A stretch of DNA of 55,738 nucleotides from Sutterella wadsworthensis 2_1_59BFAA (GTDB lineage Bacteria; Pseudomonadota; Gammaproteobacteria; Burkholderiales; Burkholderiaceae_F), in contig NZ_JH815520.1 of assembly GCF_000297775.1 (NCBI RefSeq), positions 118,248 through 173,985 on the forward strand, in the 5' to 3' direction. The translations under genes and the position numbers were made by a program. Below are positions 9,631-17,506 of this stretch, one piece after another; positions within the stretch are counted from its first letter, which is position 1; each line of letters starts with the position of its first letter. The notes under the pieces were generated by a model, which worked only from the letters and a program-made list of their open reading frames with translations, was not told the DNA's origin and ran no database searches.

Positions 9631-10012
9631 CGAATACCACGCGACGGATCTGCTCGAAACCGGGGGTAGCCTCGAAGCAGTCATAAAACTGATCGACGAC
9701 AATGCTCGGGCCAATACGGAGTGCATGCTGGCCTGTGCAGACTCTGGCGGCGGCGAAAGCGGAGACGCCTCTCTTCAATCCGAAAAAGCTCTCGAAGAAC
9801 TTTCCGACGAAGAGCTTCTGGTGTTGGGAAAGCATGCTGAACTTTTGATTCGTCATGAGCTGGTTATGCATCCTGGTTGGCGTCTGCTCGCTGCATATGC
9901 TCATCTAGAATTTTCTAGAGCTCAGCAAATGGAGGCGTGTCTCCAGGTCATGGCCGCACGGGTTGAGAAGTTGAAACGCGAACTTGATGCACGGCAGTCT
10001 GCTCATAAATAA
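9620..10012 (+). CDS. Unknown 130-residue acidic protein between transposase-like gene and recD2
   Basis: I do not recognise this protein. It is soluble and acidic in its first two thirds, with a short Gly/Ser-rich stretch (about residues 45-52). The C-terminal part is a predicted long helix (about 85-127, with EFSRAQQMEACLQVMAARVE) that could form a coiled coil. Its ATG lies inside the end of the ISL3-like gene (11-base overlap, GGAG in GAAGGAGATCAGG upstream), so the two are translationally coupled. Thirty-eight bases separate it from recD2. A role as adaptor between the transposase-like protein and the helicase is only a guess from gene order. Confidence 0.75.
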   Translation: MRTDEYHATDLLETGGSLEAVIKLIDDNARANTECMLACADSGGGESGDASLQSEKALEELSDEELLVLGKHAELLIRHELVMHPGWRLLAAYAHLEFSRAQQMEACLQVMAARVEKLKRELDARQSAHK

Positions 10013-10050
10013 CGAATAACACGTTACATGTTATCGAAGGCTTCACGTAC

Positions 10051-12264
10051 ATGATCGCCACAGACTCTCGCACAGACAAGCAGCCTCTGGACAAACTCAG
10101 CGGCCTCGTAGAGCGCGTCACTTTTCACAACGAGACGAACGGCTACTGCGTCCTTCGTCTGAAGGTAAAAGGCGAACGCGACCTTATCACGGTGCTTGGC
10201 CATACACCCTCCGTAACGCCAGGAGAGTACGCATCTGCGTCGGGCATCTGGGTGATGGACAAAGAGTACGGACGACAATTCCGCGCTCAGTTCCTACGCA
10301 TCCATGCGCCTACGACGCTTCACGGAATCGAAAAGTACCTCGGCTCTGGCATGGTGAAAGGCATCGGCCCCTTCTGCGCTAAGACGCTGGTCTCGGCCTT
10401 CGGGACCGATGTCTTCACCGTCATTGAAGAACAGCCTGAACGCCTGAAGGGATTGCGAGGCATTGGACCAAAGCGCATTCAGAAGATCACATCCGGATGG
10501 GCAGACCAGAAGGTCATTCGGGAAATCATGGTATTTCTGCACAGCCATGGTGTGAGCACGTCGAAGTCTGTTCGCATCTACAAGAAGTACGGGAAGGATG
10601 CTGTCAAGACCGTCAAGGAAAATCCGTATCGCTTGGCCAAGGACATCAGAGGCATCGGCTTCAAGTCTGCCGACACCATTGCGCAGAACATCGGCATTGA
10701 ACCTACCTCTCCTATTCGCGCTCAAGCGGGCGTAGCCTTTGCCTTGTCGGAAGCCTCAGGCAATCAAGGCCACTGCTGCCTGCCACGGCCCTTGCTCATA
10801 AGTCAGGCGTCAGAGCTTCTGAACATCCCCGAAAGCGTTATCTCTAACGCTATCGACCATGAGATTGACGAAGGCGAACTGATCGAGGCCGATTTCCCAG
10901 TGCAAGGGTGCATCTATTTGGCTTCGCTCTATCTCTCGGAAAAGTCTGTCGGACGCAACTTGAGGGAGTTGGTCAAAGGTACACCGCCGTGGCCGAACAT
11001 CGACCCGGAGAAGGCAATTCCATGGGTGGAGAAGAAGCTCAACCTCACCCTTGCCGCAAGCCAGCGGGAAGCCGTAGCAGCGGCTCTAAAGTCCAAGGTG
11101 ATGGTCATCACCGGCGGACCAGGCGTAGGCAAGACGACGATCGTGAGGGCCATCCTCACTATTCTTCGTGCCAAGGGCGTCAATATGATGCTTTGTGCGC
11201 CCACCGGACGTGCGGCGAAGCGCCTTTCCGAGTCGTCCGGCATGGAAGCCAAGACGATTCACCGGCTCCTTGAGATTGATCCTGCCACGATGGAGTTCAA
11301 GCGCAACGAGGATAACCCGTTGGACTGCGATCTGCTCGTAGCGGACGAGTGCTCAATGGTTGACATTCCACTGGCGAACAACCTCATCAAGGCAATCTCA
11401 TCGAGGACGGCGGTCATTTTCGTTGGCGACGTCGATCAGTTGCCGTCTGTCGGGCCCGGTGCATTTCTTTCCGACTTGATCGAGTCGAACGCCGTCCCGG
11501 TCATTCGGCTTACAGAAGTCTTCCGACAGGCTGCGACCTCTTGGATTATCAAGGCCGCGCATCAAATCAACGCTGGCAGAATGCCGGTCTTCCCGAGCAA
11601 GGAAGAGAAAGGCGATTGCTACTTCCTCTCGGTTGAAGACAACGAGCAGATGCCTGAAATCCTCACCGGCCTGGTGAGGACACGCCTGCCGAAGGCATAC
11701 GGCGTGAATCCCATCAAGGACATCCAAATCCTTTGCCCGATGAATCGTGGAAGTGCCGGTGCCCGCACGCTCAACGAAGTTCTCCAGCTTGCGCTCAACC
11801 CTCCCACAGAAGCGTCCGTTCTCAAATTCGGCACGAAATTCTCTGTTGGCGACAAGGTCATGCAGATCGAGAACAACTACGACCGCGACGTGTTCAACGG
11901 CGACATCGGCTTTGTGACGCGGCTTGACGCTGAGGAAGAAGAGCTAACAGTTGACTTCGACGGGCATGAAGTTGTTTACCCCTACGGAGAGCTGGACGAG
12001 CTTGTGCTCTGCTATGCCACGACCATTCACAAGTCCCAGGGGAGCGAATATCCGATCGTGATATTGCCAATCACAATGCAACACTATGTGATGCTCAAGC
12101 GCAACCTCATTTATACGGGCGTGACGCGCGGGAAGAAGCTGGTGATCCTCGTCGGTCAGAAGAAGGCGTTGGCAATGGCGGTTCGGGGAAAGCAGACCAT
12201 TACGCGAAATACGGGCTTGAAGCACTGGCTCCAGAACGAGAATCCAACCCAACATGAGTTTTGA
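10051..12264 (+). CDS. recD2: RecD2-like ATP-dependent DNA helicase
   Basis: The 737-residue protein has the full RecD2 layout: an N-terminal OB-like domain (LVERVTFHNETNGYCVLRLK), tandem helix-hairpin-helix repeats (GIGPFCAKTL, LRGIGPKRIQ, DIRGIGFKSAD), and a superfamily 1B helicase core. The core has Walker A GGPGVGKTT near residue 355, motif II VADECSMVD near 430, and the C-terminal UvrD-like motif ATTIHKSQGSEYP. RecD2 proteins are 5'-3' helicases acting without RecBC. It is the last gene of the AT-rich operon. A short inverted repeat (ATAACA/TGTTAT, 10016-10034) precedes its ribosome site. Its position behind hsdR and an ISL3-like gene suggests a defence or mobile-element function rather than housekeeping repair. 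Confidence 0.9.
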   Translation: MIATDSRTDKQPLDKLSGLVERVTFHNETNGYCVLRLKVKGERDLITVLGHTPSVTPGEYASASGIWVMDKEYGRQFRAQFLRIHAPTTLHGIEKYLGSGMVKGIGPFCAKTLVSAFGTDVFTVIEEQPERLKGLRGIGPKRIQKITSGWADQKVIREIMVFLHSHGVSTSKSVRIYKKYGKDAVKTVKENPYRLAKDIRGIGFKSADTIAQNIGIEPTSPIRAQAGVAFALSEASGNQGHCCLPRPLLISQASELLNIPESVISNAIDHEIDEGELIEADFPVQGCIYLASLYLSEKSVGRNLRELVKGTPPWPNIDPEKAIPWVEKKLNLTLAASQREAVAAALKSKVMVITGGPGVGKTTIVRAILTILRAKGVNMMLCAPTGRAAKRLSESSGMEAKTIHRLLEIDPATMEFKRNEDNPLDCDLLVADECSMVDIPLANNLIKAISSRTAVIFVGDVDQLPSVGPGAFLSDLIESNAVPVIRLTEVFRQAATSWIIKAAHQINAGRMPVFPSKEEKGDCYFLSVEDNEQMPEILTGLVRTRLPKAYGVNPIKDIQILCPMNRGSAGARTLNEVLQLALNPPTEASVLKFGTKFSVGDKVMQIENNYDRDVFNGDIGFVTRLDAEEEELTVDFDGHEVVYPYGELDELVLCYATTIHKSQGSEYPIVILPITMQHYVMLKRNLIYTGVTRGKKLVILVGQKKALAMAVRGKQTITRNTGLKHWLQNENPTQHEF

Positions 12265-12408
12265 CGGTTATCGCGCACAGCTGGAAGTCCGTAGGATCGA
12301 TCAGCGTGGTTACTGAGGCATGACGACCTGACTTCTTGGCCACTTCCAACCCAAATTGACTTTTCGGACTCGAATCGACAGCACGATTTTCAGGGGGGCA
12401 AAAAAATC

Positions 12409-12440
12409 GAGGTTGGACTTGACATTTCAAATCCAACCTC
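12409..12440. terminator. Hairpin at the island-backbone border
   Basis: GAGGTTGGA (12409-12417) pairs with TCCAACCTC (12432-12440), a perfect 9-base stem with a 14-base loop. It follows recD2 by about 145 bases and is followed by AAAAGAGTAA, not a T-run, so it is a weak terminator candidate on the plus strand. The composition changes to GC-rich directly after it. Confidence 0.35.
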
Positions 12441-12465
12441 AAAAGAGTAATACCCGATTTTCCCG

Positions 12466-13371
12466 ATGTCCCGCCGTCCCGTCGTTCCGCTCTCCTTCAC
12501 GCGTCATGGTGATGCGTCCCGTCCCGCCGTCATTCTTCTGCAGGGACTCGGCATGGCGTCGAACGCCTGGCCCGCCGAACTCGTCGATGCGCTTGTCGAG
12601 ACGGGACTTCAGGTAGTGCTGCCCGACAACAGGGACGCAGGAAAAAGCCCGCGCGTGACGGGCGTTCGCGTCAGGGATGTCGAGGTGCTCGGCGCTGTGG
12701 CGAGAACGCTCGCGCGCAGGAAGGTTTCGGCTGCCTACGATCTTGACGACATGGCGGACGACGTCGTGGCGCTCGCCGACGGTCTCGGCATCGGGCGCTT
12801 TCACGTCGCGGGCTTTTCCATGGGCGGGATGATCGCGCAGACGCTCGCCCTGCGTCATCCCGAGAGGATTCTCTCGCTCGCGTCGCTCTCGTCCGCGACG
12901 GGCAATCCCGCCACGGGCCTCGGCAGGCTCGGCACGATCTGGAAGATCATCCGCCCGAGAGGACCCGCGCGGACGAAGGAAGAGGCGAGGGAGGAGATGC
13001 GGGAGATCCTGCTTGCGCTCTCGGGGCCCGCCTTTCGCGGCGACGTCGAGGCGCTCGAGCGGATGCTCGACCGCATCGAGGACACGCCGCTCGACATGGA
13101 GGCGACGAAGCGGCAGCTGCTTGCGATCCTCGCGAGCGGAAACAGGTCGGAGGCGCTCGGGCAGATTCGGGTTCCGACGCTTGTCATTCACGGCACGGCG
13201 GATCCGCTGCTGCCGTTCGCGGCGGGCGAAGAGACGGCGGCCGTGATTCCGGGCGCGAGGCTCGAGCCCGTGGAAGGCATGGGCCACGAAGTGCCTGCGG
13301 CGCTCGGACGGCGTTATGCTGAGCTTGTCGCAGGGAATGCGGCTCGGGCCGAACCGAAGGGGGGAGCCTGA
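12466..13371 (+). CDS. Alpha/beta-fold hydrolase
   Basis: The 301-residue protein is a serine hydrolase of the alpha/beta fold. The oxyanion-hole region is LLQGLGMASNAW (residues about 24-35) and the nucleophile elbow is GFSMGGM near residue 115. The likely acid is in HGTADPLLPF near 242 and the histidine is in GMGHEVP near 271. The substrate cannot be read from sequence; related proteins are esterases and lipases of this fold. It is the first gene with the GC-rich composition of the rest of the window. Its stop codon abuts the stop of the convergent dihydrouridine synthase gene. Confidence 0.85.
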   Translation: MSRRPVVPLSFTRHGDASRPAVILLQGLGMASNAWPAELVDALVETGLQVVLPDNRDAGKSPRVTGVRVRDVEVLGAVARTLARRKVSAAYDLDDMADDVVALADGLGIGRFHVAGFSMGGMIAQTLALRHPERILSLASLSSATGNPATGLGRLGTIWKIIRPRGPARTKEEAREEMREILLALSGPAFRGDVEALERMLDRIEDTPLDMEATKRQLLAILASGNRSEALGQIRVPTLVIHGTADPLLPFAAGEETAAVIPGARLEPVEGMGHEVPAALGRRYAELVAGNAARAEPKGGA

Positions 13372-14361
13372 TCAAAGAGGCTTGTACCAAGAGGCGCGGG
13401 CGTCGCGGCGAAGCGGGCAGGTCTCGACGAGCCTCCTGACGGCGTCGGCGAAGGCCTCGGGCGTCTTTGACTTGAAGATCTCCTTGGCGGGGCGCTCGCT
13501 CTCGTCATAAAGGGCGAGCTGGTAGAACCAGTATTCCTTCATGCGCATCATGGCGTTCTTGAGGCTGCCGAAGGCGGCCGTGTAGCTTTCGAAGAGATCG
13601 CGCCGGAAGTCGTCGAGCTCGGCTTCGGTCGCGGGCTCGCCACCACGGATCTTGCGAAGCAGCGCGGGGTCGGCCATCAGGGCGCGGCCTATCATCATCT
13701 GGTCGATGCCCGGATAGCGCTCCGTCATCGCGACCGCGTCGGCGGGCGTGACGACGTCGCCGTTGTAGCCCACCTTCATCCTGAGGCTCGGATAGAGGCG
13801 GTCGAGCGTCTCGAGGCGCACGCTACCCTTGTAGTGGTCGCTCTTGAGGCGCGGGTGCACCGTGAGGCGCTTCATCGGAAAGCGGTTGTAGACGTCGACG
13901 AGACGGTCGAACTCGTCCTCGGAGGCCCAGCCGAGGCGAGTCTTCACTGAAATCGCGATCGGAAGGTCCGCGCTGAAGATCTCGTCGAGAAAGCGGATCA
14001 TGGCCTCGGGCTCGCGCAGAAAGCCCGAACCCTTGCCCTTGGCGACGACTGTGCCCGCGGGACAGCCGAAGTTGAGGTTCACCTCGTCGTAGCCCATGTC
14101 GGCGAGCGCCTTCGCGGACCAGAGGAAGTCGGCCGTGCGGCGCGTCAGAAGCTGCGGAACCGCATGAATGCCCGCATTGGCCTCGGGCGCGAGCTCGCGC
14201 ATCTGGCGGTCCGTGAACTGCGGCAGGGTCGTGGGCGTCACGAAAGGAATGAACCAGTCGTCCGCGCCCGTGAAGTGGCGGCTGAAAACCTGCCTGAAGA
14301 CGAAGCCCGTGAGGCCCTCCATGGGGGCGACGGCAAGCGGCGGAACGATCGTGGCGGACAT
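13372..14361 (-). CDS. tRNA-dihydrouridine synthase family protein
   Basis: Dus enzymes reduce uridine to dihydrouridine in tRNA with FMN and NADPH. The 329-residue protein starts at MSATIVPPLAVAPMEGLTG, the usual Dus beginning (APMEG FMN-binding motif). It has the catalytic cysteine motif NFGCPAGTVVAKGKGSG near residue 100, KTRLGW, LTVHPR and a C-terminal phosphate site (GYNGDVVTPADA, MIGRALM). A longer upstream frame to 14568 has no family similarity, so the start at 14361 is preferred. The regular Dus motif reads HGR where this protein has HPR, so it belongs to a divergent subgroup. It is convergent with the hydrolase gene. Confidence 0.9.
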   Translation of the reverse strand: MSATIVPPLAVAPMEGLTGFVFRQVFSRHFTGADDWFIPFVTPTTLPQFTDRQMRELAPEANAGIHAVPQLLTRRTADFLWSAKALADMGYDEVNLNFGCPAGTVVAKGKGSGFLREPEAMIRFLDEIFSADLPIAISVKTRLGWASEDEFDRLVDVYNRFPMKRLTVHPRLKSDHYKGSVRLETLDRLYPSLRMKVGYNGDVVTPADAVAMTERYPGIDQMMIGRALMADPALLRKIRGGEPATEAELDDFRRDLFESYTAAFGSLKNAMMRMKEYWFYQLALYDESERPAKEIFKSKTPEAFADAVRRLVETCPLRRDARASWYKPL

Positions 14362-14572
14362 GTCGGTTTGCTTTGGAAAAAAGATTGGAAATGGATGCGT
14401 GGCTGATGGGATTCGGGATTCTACCCGATCGGCGCCTCGGGCACGCATTCGGGACGGTGCGGCGGACCGGAATGAGGAAGGGGAGGCGAAAGGCGACCGG
14501 TGCGTCGAAATTGGGGGTGTTGCGGATGAAAAAACGAGGAGTTTCCCAACGGTTCTTAAATGACACATTTGT

Positions 14573-14690
14573 TGACGTTCTCTCCGCCGTGAACGACGGA
14601 GATTCTCTACTGTGTCAGCAGCATGCGCTGCTGATCACTTCGGTGGATTCCTGCTGCTGATTCGGCGCCGGTTTTTTAGACCGACCCGGA
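14573..14690 (-). ncRNA. Predicted omega RNA (reRNA) of the first TnpB element
   Basis: TnpB guide RNAs overlap the 3' end of tnpB and run to the right end of the element. On the minus strand there is a hairpin CTCCGTCG-TTCA-CGGCGGAG (plus positions 14582-14601) just before the right tip GAACGTCA. The guide would be copied from the flank and begin ACAAATGTGTCATTTA (complement of 14557-14572). The 5' end given here is arbitrary. This is a prediction from architecture. Confidence 0.5.
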
Positions 14691-15862
14691 TTCACTTGAG
14701 CCTGAGCATTCTTCTCAGACTCCCCACAGGCTAACGAGCTTCGTCCGCGCTCTTTGCTGTTGATCGCAGCCACGACGTCCGCGTTTCCCTGATGTCCGCA
14801 GGAGATGCATTTGAACAACGCCTGCGTCTTGCGATTGTCTTTGGAAACACAGCCGCATATCGGGCAGGTGCGACTTGTATTCTGCGGCGGCACCGTATGA
14901 ACGTGTCCGCCCAGTCTCAACGCCTTCCATTCAAGCTTGTTGAAGAAAATCCCCCAGCCTTGATCGAGAATGGAACGGTTGAGACCGCTCTTTTGTGCAA
15001 CGCGACTGCCGGGCTCCTCAACAGTTCCCTTCGCGGATGCCGTCATGTTCTTGATCTTCAAGTCCTCTCTGAAAATTTCTGCGTGGTTCTTGCAGATTTC
15101 CAGCGAGACCTTTTCGATGAAATCACGACGGACATTGGCGATATGCTGATGAAGCCTTGCAATCGCGGCCTTCTGTTTGCGCCAATTCTTCCCGAACTTC
15201 TGCATTCTTGCGAGCCTGCGCTGCATCCAAGCAAGCTTCTTAAGCTGCTTCTTGAGTGCGCCGCACGGCTCGAAGAACGTGCCGTCGGAAAGCGTGCAGA
15301 AACGGACGCATCCCATGTCAATGCCGACACTGTCGCCGGCATGCTTGGGAGGTTCCATTTCGTACTCGGTCTGGATGGAAACATGCCATCCGTCGGCTTG
15401 TCGGGAAACCGTCACGTTCTTGGCTTTGCCTTGGATGAAGCGGCTTCGCTTGTATTTGACCCAGCCGATGCTCGGCAGATAAATCTGCCGCCGTCCTTCG
15501 TCAATCTTGAAGCCCTGCGGGAAGCGGAAGGAGTCCGTGGTCACGAACTTCTTGTGCATCTTCGGGAAGGTCGACAGACCTTTGAAGAACTTTTGGAAGC
15601 CGCCCATCAGATCCTTCAGCGACTGTTGGAGAACCTGAGAGTGCGTTTCCCTCAACCAGGGATTCTGCTCCTTCCAAACCATCAGTTCGGAGCAAAGCTT
15701 CGAATAGCTGATATGGAAGGCGGGATCCGCTGTTCGGCGCTCTTCGTTCCAAGCAAGCCCTTGGTTGTACACCCAACGCGTACAACCGGCGAAGCGGGAC
15801 ATTTTCCTGTCTTGAGCTCCGTCGGGTTTCAGTTTGAACGAAAAGCCTTGGCGAATAATCAA
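14615..15862 (-). CDS. tnpB: RNA-guided nuclease TnpB
   Basis: TnpB is the RuvC-type, RNA-guided nuclease of IS200/IS605-like elements. It cuts donor sites carrying the target motif and so favours element retention. This 415-residue copy has the RuvC residues D182 (GIDMGC), E266 (FREDLK) and D362 (GNADVV) and a four-cysteine zinc finger (C333, C336, C352, C355), so it looks active. The start is TTG at 15862; no in-frame ATG exists between the upstream stop and residue 21, and the TTG gives the normal family N-terminus. The last residues after about 375 (Ser/Asn-rich) overlap the predicted guide RNA scaffold. Confidence 0.9.
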   Translation of the reverse strand: MIIRQGFSFKLKPDGAQDRKMSRFAGCTRWVYNQGLAWNEERRTADPAFHISYSKLCSELMVWKEQNPWLRETHSQVLQQSLKDLMGGFQKFFKGLSTFPKMHKKFVTTDSFRFPQGFKIDEGRRQIYLPSIGWVKYKRSRFIQGKAKNVTVSRQADGWHVSIQTEYEMEPPKHAGDSVGIDMGCVRFCTLSDGTFFEPCGALKKQLKKLAWMQRRLARMQKFGKNWRKQKAAIARLHQHIANVRRDFIEKVSLEICKNHAEIFREDLKIKNMTASAKGTVEEPGSRVAQKSGLNRSILDQGWGIFFNKLEWKALRLGGHVHTVPPQNTSRTCPICGCVSKDNRKTQALFKCISCGHQGNADVVAAINSKERGRSSLACGESEKNAQAQVNPGRSKKPAPNQQQESTEVISSACC

Positions 15863-16103
15863 GCCTATATGATACTAGCGTTCATCGAAAAACCCGCGGC
15901 TTATATCTCCGCCCTGAACGGAGCTTTACGCTGCAATTTGGTAAAATCTTCGGCCTGTACACAACAGGCGGCCGCGGAGCGGTCCGGCAGAGCGGATTCC
16001 GGCATCGGAGGAGGCTCCCGGAATCACCGCGGCGGACTGCGGACATCCGACACAACCACGCTGCGCAGCGCCCGCGGGGCATGCTGCGGCAGGAGACAAT
16101 CCC

Positions 16104-17366
16104 ATGAACATTACCATCGGTCTGGCGCTTCTCGTCGTGTGCGCCACCGTCTATGCGCTCATCAAGCGCTATGAAACGCGACTCGTGCTTCTCACCGCCG
16201 GTCTGGTGATGACCCTCATCGCCATGGATCCGATGGCGGCCTTCAAGCAGTTCGATAAGTCGATGACGAACGGCTCGCTCATCATCGCAATCTGCTCGGC
16301 GCTCGGCTTTGCCGGCGTCATTTCGCTCACGGGCTGCGACCGTCACCTCGTCCGTCTCCTCACGAAGCCGCTCGGCAAGCTCGGCATCTTCCTGCTTCCG
16401 GCCTGTATCCTCGTGGGCTTCGTCGTCGCCACCGCCATTCCGTCGATGGCCGGCATGTCCGCCGCCGTTGGCCCGACGCTCATCCCGCTTCTCGTTCGCG
16501 CGGGCTTCCGTCCGGCCATGGCCGCCGCTGCCGTCGCCTCCTGCGTGATGGCCGGCTACTTCAATCCGGGCGTCTCCCACAACCCGTTCATCGCCAAGCT
16601 CGCCGGCATGGAGGTGATGGAGTTCGTGGGCGGGTACGCCAACGTGACCTTCATGGTCTGCGGCTGCCTCGTCGTCCTGATGACGGGCGTCTGCGTCGCC
16701 TACGGCGACTTCAAGAAGGGCGGTTTTGAAGACGCCGCCCAGACCGAAGAAGAACATCAGGACGAAAAGGTCAACGTGCTCTGCGCGCTTGCTCCGCTCG
16801 TTCCGGTCGCTCTGCTTCTGGGCTTCTCCTTCTACATTCCGTCCGTCAAGATCTCCGTTGCGACCGCCATGCTCATCGGCATGATGTACGCGATGCTCGT
16901 CACCCGCGCCGACCCGCAGAAGACCATCTCCAAGTTCTTCGACGGCATGGGCAAGGGCTACGGCAGCATCCTCGGCATCATCATTGCCGCCGGCGTGTTC
17001 GCCTCCGGTCTTCGCGCCACGGGCGTGATCGACCTCTTCGTCAACTACCTGACGCACGCCAATGAAGTCGCCAAGATCGGCGGTTCCGTCGGCCCGTACG
17101 TCTTCGGCGTCCTGACGGGCTCCGGCGACGCCGCCGCGTTCGCCTTCAACGAAGCCGTCACGCCTCACGCCGCCGAATTCGGCATGAAGATCGACGGTCT
17201 GGGCTACCTCGCCATGATCGCCGCCGGCCTCGGCCGCATGTCCTCTCCGCTCGCGGGCGGCCTGATCCTGCTCTCGGGCATCGCAGGCGTCTCCCCGATC
17301 GAAGTCGTCAAGCGCACGGCTCCCGCCGCCATCATCACGCTCGGCATCCTGTACTTCCTCGTCTAA
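16104..17366 (+). CDS. dcuC: C4-dicarboxylate carrier, DcuC family
   Basis: The 420-residue inner-membrane protein has about 11-12 hydrophobic segments and the DcuC signature regions (GFAGVISLTGCDRHLV, ATAIPSMAGMSAAVGPTLIPLL, GYFNPGVSHNPF, TGSGDAAAFAFNEAVTPHA). DcuC carriers export succinate in exchange for fumarate or aspartate in anaerobic bacteria. This fits a fumarate-type respiratory metabolism together with the flavin reductases further right. The start has CAGGAGACA upstream. The gene stands alone, with a terminator hairpin behind it. The substrate is inferred from family membership. Confidence 0.88.
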   Translation: MNITIGLALLVVCATVYALIKRYETRLVLLTAGLVMTLIAMDPMAAFKQFDKSMTNGSLIIAICSALGFAGVISLTGCDRHLVRLLTKPLGKLGIFLLPACILVGFVVATAIPSMAGMSAAVGPTLIPLLVRAGFRPAMAAAAVASCVMAGYFNPGVSHNPFIAKLAGMEVMEFVGGYANVTFMVCGCLVVLMTGVCVAYGDFKKGGFEDAAQTEEEHQDEKVNVLCALAPLVPVALLLGFSFYIPSVKISVATAMLIGMMYAMLVTRADPQKTISKFFDGMGKGYGSILGIIIAAGVFASGLRATGVIDLFVNYLTHANEVAKIGGSVGPYVFGVLTGSGDAAAFAFNEAVTPHAAEFGMKIDGLGYLAMIAAGLGRMSSPLAGGLILLSGIAGVSPIEVVKRTAPAAIITLGILYFLV

Positions 17367-17381
17367 TTCCGGACGTCGGAA

Positions 17382-17403
17382 CCCGCCTCATCCACGAGGC
17401 GGG
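17382..17403 (+). terminator. Hairpin downstream of dcuC
   Basis: CCCGCCTC (17382-17389) and GAGGCGGG (17396-17403) form a perfect 8-base stem with a 6-base loop, 16 bases after the dcuC stop. No T-run follows, so it may act with the stronger hairpin at 17446. Confidence 0.4.
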
Positions 17404-17445
17404 ACGGGGGGCTGAAAAAAGGATCCGCGGTGAAACACAAGTGAA

Positions 17446-17477
17446 GGGCCCGCAGGCTTTCCAAAGCCTGCAGGCCC
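17446..17477. terminator. Strong bidirectional hairpin between dcuC and MFS gene
   Basis: GGGCC-C-GCAGGCTTT pairs with AAAGCCTGC-A-GGCCC, a 14-pair stem with one mismatch and a 2-base loop. It is followed on the plus strand by TTGCTCTTT. It lies between the convergent dcuC and MFS genes and can serve both. Confidence 0.6.
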
Positions 17478-17506
17478 TTGCTCTTTCCATCCCCGTCATC
17501 CAGGAC

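Larger units (their letters stand above)
14573..15914 (-). mobile_element. IS605/IS1341-type element with tnpB only
   Basis: Borders are predicted from the IS200/IS605 rule and by analogy to the second TnpB element, whose borders are fixed by the split phnA gene. On the minus strand the left end follows TTCA (target motif, plus strand 15915-15918) and starts GGGCGGAG. The right end finishes with GTCA at 14573-14576 after a hairpin. The element lies between dus and dcuC and interrupts no recognised gene. There is no tnpA, so the element is not autonomous. Its left end is only about 25 bases from a -10-like TAAAAT (15942-15947) in front of dcuC, so insertion may have changed that promoter. Confidence 0.65.

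Noticed and set aside
14792-16174. 460-codon plus-strand frame opposite the first tnpB
   Set aside because: Antisense to TnpB with intact RuvC residues; no initiation signals.
15882-17168. 428-codon frame on the minus strand opposite dcuC
   Set aside because: Charged low-complexity product antisense to a membrane carrier with clear DcuC motifs; such mirror frames are expected in GC-rich DNA.
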